Source: DATLZB01 sp035574175
Lineage (GTDB): Bacteria; Pseudomonadota; Alphaproteobacteria; Rhizobiales; Hyphomicrobiaceae
DNA length: 10,596 bases
Direction: 5' to 3'
Assembly (NCBI GenBank): GCA_035574175.1
Contig: DATLZB010000212.1
Span: forward strand, 1 to 10,596
Translations under genes and position numbers: made by a program
The notes under the pieces: model-generated
What the model was told of the DNA's origin: nothing
Seen by the model: only the letters and a program-made list of their open reading frames with translations
Databases searched by the model: none
Shown here: positions 7,224 through 10,596 of the stretch, piece after piece
Position numbering within the stretch: position 1 is the first letter of the stretch
Layout of the letters: each line of letters begins with the position of its first letter

Positions 7224-7282
7224 GTAAAAGAGTTTCGCCCGCGGGCCGACCCGATGCAGCCGGCGATCGCCGATCGATCCCT

Positions 7283-7744
7283 ATGGACGCCTTGAAGTTG
7301 ATCGCATTGGACGCTGAAGACCTCGCCGTGGTCTCGGCCCACCTGCAGGATGCTGTCGTCGCCGTGAACGATATGGCCTACCTGCCGCGCGCCAAGCGAT
7401 TCGCGCTCATTGCGAGCCGCTTCGATTGGTGTGGCGCCCAGGCCGCCGGCAGCGATACACGCACCCACATGCGCTGCCGCACCGCCCTTCGTTTCGAGCG
7501 TGTGCTTGGCGCCAAGCTGCAGGGCATCGACCGCGACCGGGCCAAGCAGGCGCTCTGCCTGCTGGCTCTCCAGTTCGAGCCGGGCGAGGCGCCGGGCGGG
7601 TTCATTACCCTGATCTTTGCCGGGCAGGCCGCCATCCGGCTCGAGGTCGAATGCATCGAAGCCGAACTCAAGGACTTGGGCGAGACCTGGCCGGTCAGTT
7701 GCTTGCCCTGCCACCCTACCGACGATAAGACGCCGCCCACGTAA
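7283..7744 (+). CDS. DUF2948 family protein
   Basis: 153 residues, recognised as DUF2948 by its opening (LKLIALDAEDLAVVSAHLQD), the AYLPRAKRFALIASRFDW segment and the FEPGEAPGGFITLIFAGQAA segment before an acidic helix (RLEVECIEAEL). The family is short, soluble, has no known function and is found mostly in alphaproteobacteria next to hisD. There is no signal peptide, membrane helix or recognisable catalytic motif. It contains five cysteines, two in a C-x2-C near the C-terminus (SCLPC), which could be a metal or redox site but is not a known family hallmark. The ATG at 7283 gives the usual family start, though no good ribosome site precedes it. hisD follows after 49 bp on the same strand, so the two are probably co-transcribed. 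Confidence 0.9.
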   Translation: MDALKLIALDAEDLAVVSAHLQDAVVAVNDMAYLPRAKRFALIASRFDWCGAQAAGSDTRTHMRCRTALRFERVLGAKLQGIDRDRAKQALCLLALQFEPGEAPGGFITLIFAGQAAIRLEVECIEAELKDLGETWPVSCLPCHPTDDKTPPT

Positions 7745-7793
7745 CGACTGCGCCGATGACGGCGCTGGGTGAGGACCACCAGGGCACCCGATC

Positions 7794-9101
7794 ATGCCGC
7801 TGAGACTCGCAACATCGGAGCCGGATTTCGAGCAGCGGTTCCAGGCATTCCTCGCGGCCAAGCGCGAGGCATCGGCCGATGTCGATGCGACCGTGGCGGA
7901 CATCATCGCCAAGGTGCGTGCCGACGGTGACGCGGCTCTCATTGCGCTGAGCCGACAGTTTGATCGCACCGAGTTGGAACGCGTGGGCCTTCGCGTGTCG
8001 GCCACCGAGATCGAAGCCGCGCATCGGTCGGCCGACCGCGATGTGCTGGCCGCGCTCGAGCTGGCGCACGCTCGCATCCTCGCCCACCACCGCCGTCAGC
8101 TTCCGGCGGATGACCTCTATCGCGATGAGACGGGCGCAGAGATTGCAACCCGCTGGACGGCAGTGGAATCGGCTGGGCTCTATGTGCCCGGAGGTCGCGC
8201 GGCCTATCCGAGCTCGGTGCTGATGAACGCCGTGCCGGCCGTCGTCGCCGGTGTGCCACGCATCGTCATGGCGGTGCCCGCCGCGGGCGGCGAACTGAAT
8301 CCCCTGGTGCTGGCGGCTGCCCGCATTGCGGGCGTCTCGGAAATCTACCGTGTCGGTGGCGCCCAGGCCATCGCCGCGCTTGCCTACGGCACCCCGTCGA
8401 TTGCCCCGGTTGCCAAGATTGTCGGACCGGGAAACGCCTATGTCGCGGCGGCCAAACGGCAGGTGTTTGGCGCCGTCGGCATCGATTCGATTGCCGGCCC
8501 CTCCGAAGTGCTGGTGATCGCCGACGGCGACAACGACCCCGACTGGCTCGCCGCCGACCTTCTTGCCCAGGCCGAGCACGATGCCGCGGCCCAGGCGATA
8601 CTGATGACCGACGACGAAGAGCTCGCGGCCGCAGTCGAAGAATCCGTGGCGCGCCAGCTTGCGACTTTGCCTCGCGGCAACACGGCAGCCGAGAGCTGGA
8701 ACGAGTTCGGCGCCGTGCTTCTTCTGCGCTCGCTTGAGGAGGCACCGCCGCTCGCCGACCGCATCGCTGCCGAGCATGTCGAGATCGCCGTTCGCCATCC
8801 CGACGCGCTCGCTGGAAGAATCCGGAACGCCGGGGCGATCTTTCTCGGCAGCCGCACGCCCGAGGTGATCGGCGATTACGTCGCCGGCCCCAACCACGTG
8901 CTGCCTACCGCCCGCAGCGCCCGCTTTTCCTCCGGTCTCGGCGTCCTCGATTTCATGAAGCGCACCACCATGCTGAAACTCGACGAAGGAGCTCTCGCGC
9001 AATTGTCGCCGCCGGCGATGACGCTGGCCCGCGCCGAGGGCCTTGAGGCCCACCGCCGCTCACTCGAGATCCGCATGTCGCCGGCACGCCGGCGTTCGTG
9101 A
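7794..9101 (+). CDS. hisD: Histidinol dehydrogenase
   Basis: The 435-residue zinc enzyme catalyses the last two steps of histidine synthesis: L-histidinol to L-histidinaldehyde to L-histidine with two NAD+. Zinc ligands are Gln259 and His262 (QAEHD), Asp361 (GDYVAGPNHVLPT) and His420 (EAHRRS). The catalytic Glu327-His328 pair is in AAEHVEI. The signatures YVPGGRAAYPSSVLMNAVPA, IVGPGNAYVAAAKRQVFG and DSIAGPSEVLVIAD are intact. Length and numbering are close to those of the E. coli enzyme. The ATG at 7794 has only a moderate AGGG ahead of it. It lies in a same-strand run with DUF2948 upstream (49 bp) and UPF0262 downstream (22 bp), away from other his genes, as is usual in Hyphomicrobiales. A 445-codon open frame on the opposite strand is a by-product of GC-rich codon use. 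Confidence 0.98.
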   Translation: MPLRLATSEPDFEQRFQAFLAAKREASADVDATVADIIAKVRADGDAALIALSRQFDRTELERVGLRVSATEIEAAHRSADRDVLAALELAHARILAHHRRQLPADDLYRDETGAEIATRWTAVESAGLYVPGGRAAYPSSVLMNAVPAVVAGVPRIVMAVPAAGGELNPLVLAAARIAGVSEIYRVGGAQAIAALAYGTPSIAPVAKIVGPGNAYVAAAKRQVFGAVGIDSIAGPSEVLVIADGDNDPDWLAADLLAQAEHDAAAQAILMTDDEELAAAVEESVARQLATLPRGNTAAESWNEFGAVLLLRSLEEAPPLADRIAAEHVEIAVRHPDALAGRIRNAGAIFLGSRTPEVIGDYVAGPNHVLPTARSARFSSGLGVLDFMKRTTMLKLDEGALAQLSPPAMTLARAEGLEAHRRSLEIRMSPARRRS

Positions 9102-9123
9102 CTCCCGGCCTTCGAGTTGTCCA

Positions 9124-9621
9124 ATGCCAGAGCCGCCATCCGCGCCGGAACTGTCGAGATCGCGGCTCATCGCCATCACGCTCGACCAGGCCACCATCGG
9201 CCGTTCCAACGCCAACATCGACCACGAGCGCGAGGTGGCGATTTACGACATCCTCGATGCCAACACCTTCGCCCTCGCCGGACGCGATGACGGGCCTTAC
9301 AAGCTTGCGCTGTCCATCGTCGACGACCGGCTCGTTTTCAGCGTCGGCAATGAGACCGTCCCTGCGCTCGTCACCCACATGCTATCGCTGACCTCACTCA
9401 GAAAGGTGATCAAGGACTACTTTGCCGTCTGCGACACCTACTACGATGCGATCCGCTCCGCGCCGCCGTCCCGCATTCAGTCGATCGACATGGGCCGACG
9501 CGCCCTCCACGATGAAGGCAGTCGCATCCTCATCGAGCGGCTCAAGGGCAAGATCGAGGTCGATTACGACACTGCGCGGCGCCTGTTCACCCTGATCTGC
9601 GCGTTGCATTGGAAAGGCTAG
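9124..9621 (+). CDS. UPF0262 family protein
   Basis: 165 residues. The family signature is clear: LIAITLDQATIGRSNANIDH near the start, EREVAIYDILDANTF, a GRDDGPYKLALSI strand and RLVFSVGNE, then helices with LRKVIKDYFAVCDTYYDAIR and GRRALHDEGSRILIERL, and a C-terminal RRLFTLICALHW. UPF0262 is a soluble alphaproteobacterial family of unknown function whose gene travels with hisD. The ATG at 9124, 22 bp after the hisD stop, matches the family start; an in-frame ATG at 9043 would overlap hisD and add unrelated residues. The ribosome site is weak, which suggests reliance on translation from hisD. The phosphatase gene begins 25 bp downstream. No catalytic residues can be proposed from the sequence alone. 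Confidence 0.92.
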   Translation: MPEPPSAPELSRSRLIAITLDQATIGRSNANIDHEREVAIYDILDANTFALAGRDDGPYKLALSIVDDRLVFSVGNETVPALVTHMLSLTSLRKVIKDYFAVCDTYYDAIRSAPPSRIQSIDMGRRALHDEGSRILIERLKGKIEVDYDTARRLFTLICALHWKG

Positions 9622-9646
9622 CGGCTGGCCGCTTGGACGAGGGAAC

Positions 9647-10114
9647 ATGACCACCGTGGCGGGGGCGGGAGAGCTGCCGAGAGCGGTGCTCTTTGCGTGT
9701 ACCATGAACTCGGTACGCTCGCCGATGGCTGCCGCCATCCTGCGCCATCTCGCCGGTCACCGGATATACGTTGAATCGGCGGGTGTGCGCGCGGGCCGGC
9801 ACGATCCCTTTGTCGATGCGGTCATGCATGAGATCGGCATCGACGTACGCCGCCATGCCCCTCACACGCTGCGCGAGCTTCATGACACCTCCTTCGATCT
9901 CGTGGTGACGCTGTCGCCGGAGGCTCACCACCAAGCCTTGGAGCTAACGCGCACCATGGCGGTGGAGGTTGAATACTGGCCGACGTTCGACGCCTCACTC
10001 CTCGTCGGCTCGGCCAGCCGCGACCAGGTGCTCGAGGCCTATCGGGAGGTGCGTGACACCTTGTTCCGTCGCATCAAGACCCGTTTCGGCCTGGCGGGCG
10101 GTCCGACCGTATGA
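9647..10114 (+). CDS. Low-molecular-weight protein-tyrosine phosphatase / arsenate reductase-fold protein
   Basis: 155 residues of the LMW-PTPase superfamily. The catalytic P-loop is Cys18-TMNSV-Arg24-Ser (C-x5-R-S), at the N-terminus as usual. The likely general acid is Asp115 in EYWPTFDAS. Other family features are the VESAGVRAG strand-turn, GIDVRRHAPHTL and FDLVVTLSPEAHHQAL. The NS in the loop resembles thioredoxin-coupled arsenate reductases (CxxNSxRS) more than classical tyrosine phosphatases (CxGNxCRS). However, the second and third cysteines needed for the ArsC relay are absent, so phosphatase activity is more likely than arsenate reduction. The substrate is unknown. The ATG at 9647 has a good GAGGGAA directly upstream. 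It ends the DUF2948-hisD-UPF0262 run; in relatives infA normally comes next. Confidence 0.88.
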   Translation: MTTVAGAGELPRAVLFACTMNSVRSPMAAAILRHLAGHRIYVESAGVRAGRHDPFVDAVMHEIGIDVRRHAPHTLRELHDTSFDLVVTLSPEAHHQALELTRTMAVEVEYWPTFDASLLVGSASRDQVLEAYREVRDTLFRRIKTRFGLAGGPTV

Positions 10115-10316
10115 GCTAGCCACCTTGTTTCCGCCGCAGACAGGCTCCATATAGACGCTGCCGGTGCGCTTCGATTCGAGGCGCTCTCACGATCTGCGGT
10201 ACAGCTTGCCTTGCCTTTCGGCTGGTTCGCCTTCCCAAATCTGAGCTCTGGAGCCGAGCGTGCGGCTCATCTTGACCGGCGGCACTCACGCTTTTTGGGA
10301 AAGGATACGAACCCAC

Positions 10317-10529
10317 ATGCGCATCACAGGTACCGTTAAGTTCTTCAATGGAGCCAAAGGCTTCGGTTTCATTGCCCCGGACGACGGGGGCAAGGACGTG
10401 TTCGTCCACGCCACCGCGCTCGAGGCGGCGGGCATCCGCGCCCTGAACGAGGGCGACAAGGTGAGCTTCGTGCTCGAGGATGACCGCAGGGGCCGTGGTA
10501 AGAAGGCCGCTCAGCTCGAGCTGAGCTAG
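10317..10529 (+). CDS. Cold-shock domain protein (CspA family)
   Basis: The 70-residue protein is a single cold-shock OB-fold that binds single-stranded RNA/DNA and acts as an RNA chaperone. GTVKFFNGAKGFGFI holds RNP1 (KGFGFI, 14-19) and VFVHATAL holds RNP2 (28-35). The usual Trp of KWFN is Phe here, a common alphaproteobacterial variant. The rest (GDKVSFVLEDDRRGRGKKAAQL) is standard. The ATG at 10317 is preferred over an in-frame GTG at 10260 because it gives the canonical N-terminus and has AAAGGA 11 bases ahead. The 202-bp gap before it suggests its own promoter and leader, but no confident signal was seen. The last codons lie on a perfect 18-bp palindrome. The gene sits where infA is expected; both encode small OB-fold proteins, but this one is clearly a cold-shock protein. 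Confidence 0.95.
   Translation: MRITGTVKFFNGAKGFGFIAPDDGGKDVFVHATALEAAGIRALNEGDKVSFVLEDDRRGRGKKAAQLELS
10509..10526. repeat. Perfect 18-bp palindrome at the 3' end of the csp gene
   Basis: GCTCAGCTCGAGCTGAGC is identical to its reverse complement and ends on the base before the TAG stop. As RNA it can fold as a 7-bp stem with a UCGA loop. No T-run follows within the next 67 bases, so it is not a typical intrinsic terminator. It may stabilise or attenuate the transcript, or be incidental to the codons for AQLELS. Confidence 0.7.
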
Positions 10530-10596
10530 CGATCAGAGAGTGGCGCGGCTCGCGAACCGGGTCGCACGAAGCGCCGGGGAGCGGACGGGCACTGCG

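Noticed and set aside
7118..8077. N-terminal extension of the OmpA-like frame to 590 residues
   Set aside because: The extra part is antisense to DUF2948 and hisD; a strong AAGGAGG and a signal peptide place the start at 7117.
7716..9053. 445-codon open frame antisense to hisD
   Set aside because: hisD has every catalytic residue on the plus strand; the antisense frame has no family resemblance and unnatural composition.
10530..10596. Possible start of the next gene or a terminator after the csp gene
   Set aside because: The 67 bases show no ribosome site with a start codon, no strong hairpin and no T-run.

Overview
The window is GC-rich, densely coding chromosomal DNA. Its gene content points to an alphaproteobacterium of the order Hyphomicrobiales (Rhizobiales). 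The DUF2948 - hisD - UPF0262 - low-molecular-weight phosphatase run, an ATP-dependent pckA, an alphaproteobacterial-type murA, a DUF1127 protein and a CyaC-like membrane cyclase all fit that group. Species cannot be decided from the sequence. No phage, transposon, CRISPR or plasmid features are visible.

Layout, left to right. 1-293: 3' end of a HugZ/pyridoxamine-oxidase-like protein (DUF2470 domain), cut by the window edge. 524-2110: pckA (gluconeogenesis), with an inverted repeat in its leader and a GC hairpin directly after its stop. 2141-2215: tRNA-Thr(GGT) on the minus strand. 2336-2373: a 19-bp tandem repeat. 2406-2582: a small, very basic hypothetical protein. 2713-4002: murA (first committed step of peptidoglycan synthesis). 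3992-4282 (minus): a DUF1127 protein whose 3' end overlaps murA by 11 bp. 4527-6290: a three-part signalling protein with a six-helix, histidine-rich (probably diheme b) membrane anchor, a [2Fe-2S] ferredoxin module and a class III adenylate cyclase domain. 6305-7117 (minus): a secreted OmpA-like peptidoglycan-binding protein. 7283-10114: a probable operon of DUF2948, hisD, UPF0262 and a low-molecular-weight protein phosphatase. 10317-10529: a cold-shock protein.

In many Hyphomicrobiales murA is followed closely by DUF2948-hisD-UPF0262-phosphatase-infA. Here a block of about 3.3 kb (DUF1127, cyclase, OmpA-like, in alternating orientations) separates murA from DUF2948, and a cspA-type gene occupies the usual infA position. 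The most interesting protein is the cyclase. Its architecture suggests that a redox signal, from the quinone pool or a soluble electron carrier, controls cAMP synthesis. It resembles the characterised CyaC of Sinorhizobium meliloti, so it is better seen as a variant of a known but sparsely studied system than as wholly new. I found no convincing undescribed multi-gene system. The remaining curiosities are small: palindromes, a tandem repeat, a tRNA stem mismatch and conserved genes of unknown function. No stretch over 300 bases lacks a gene.
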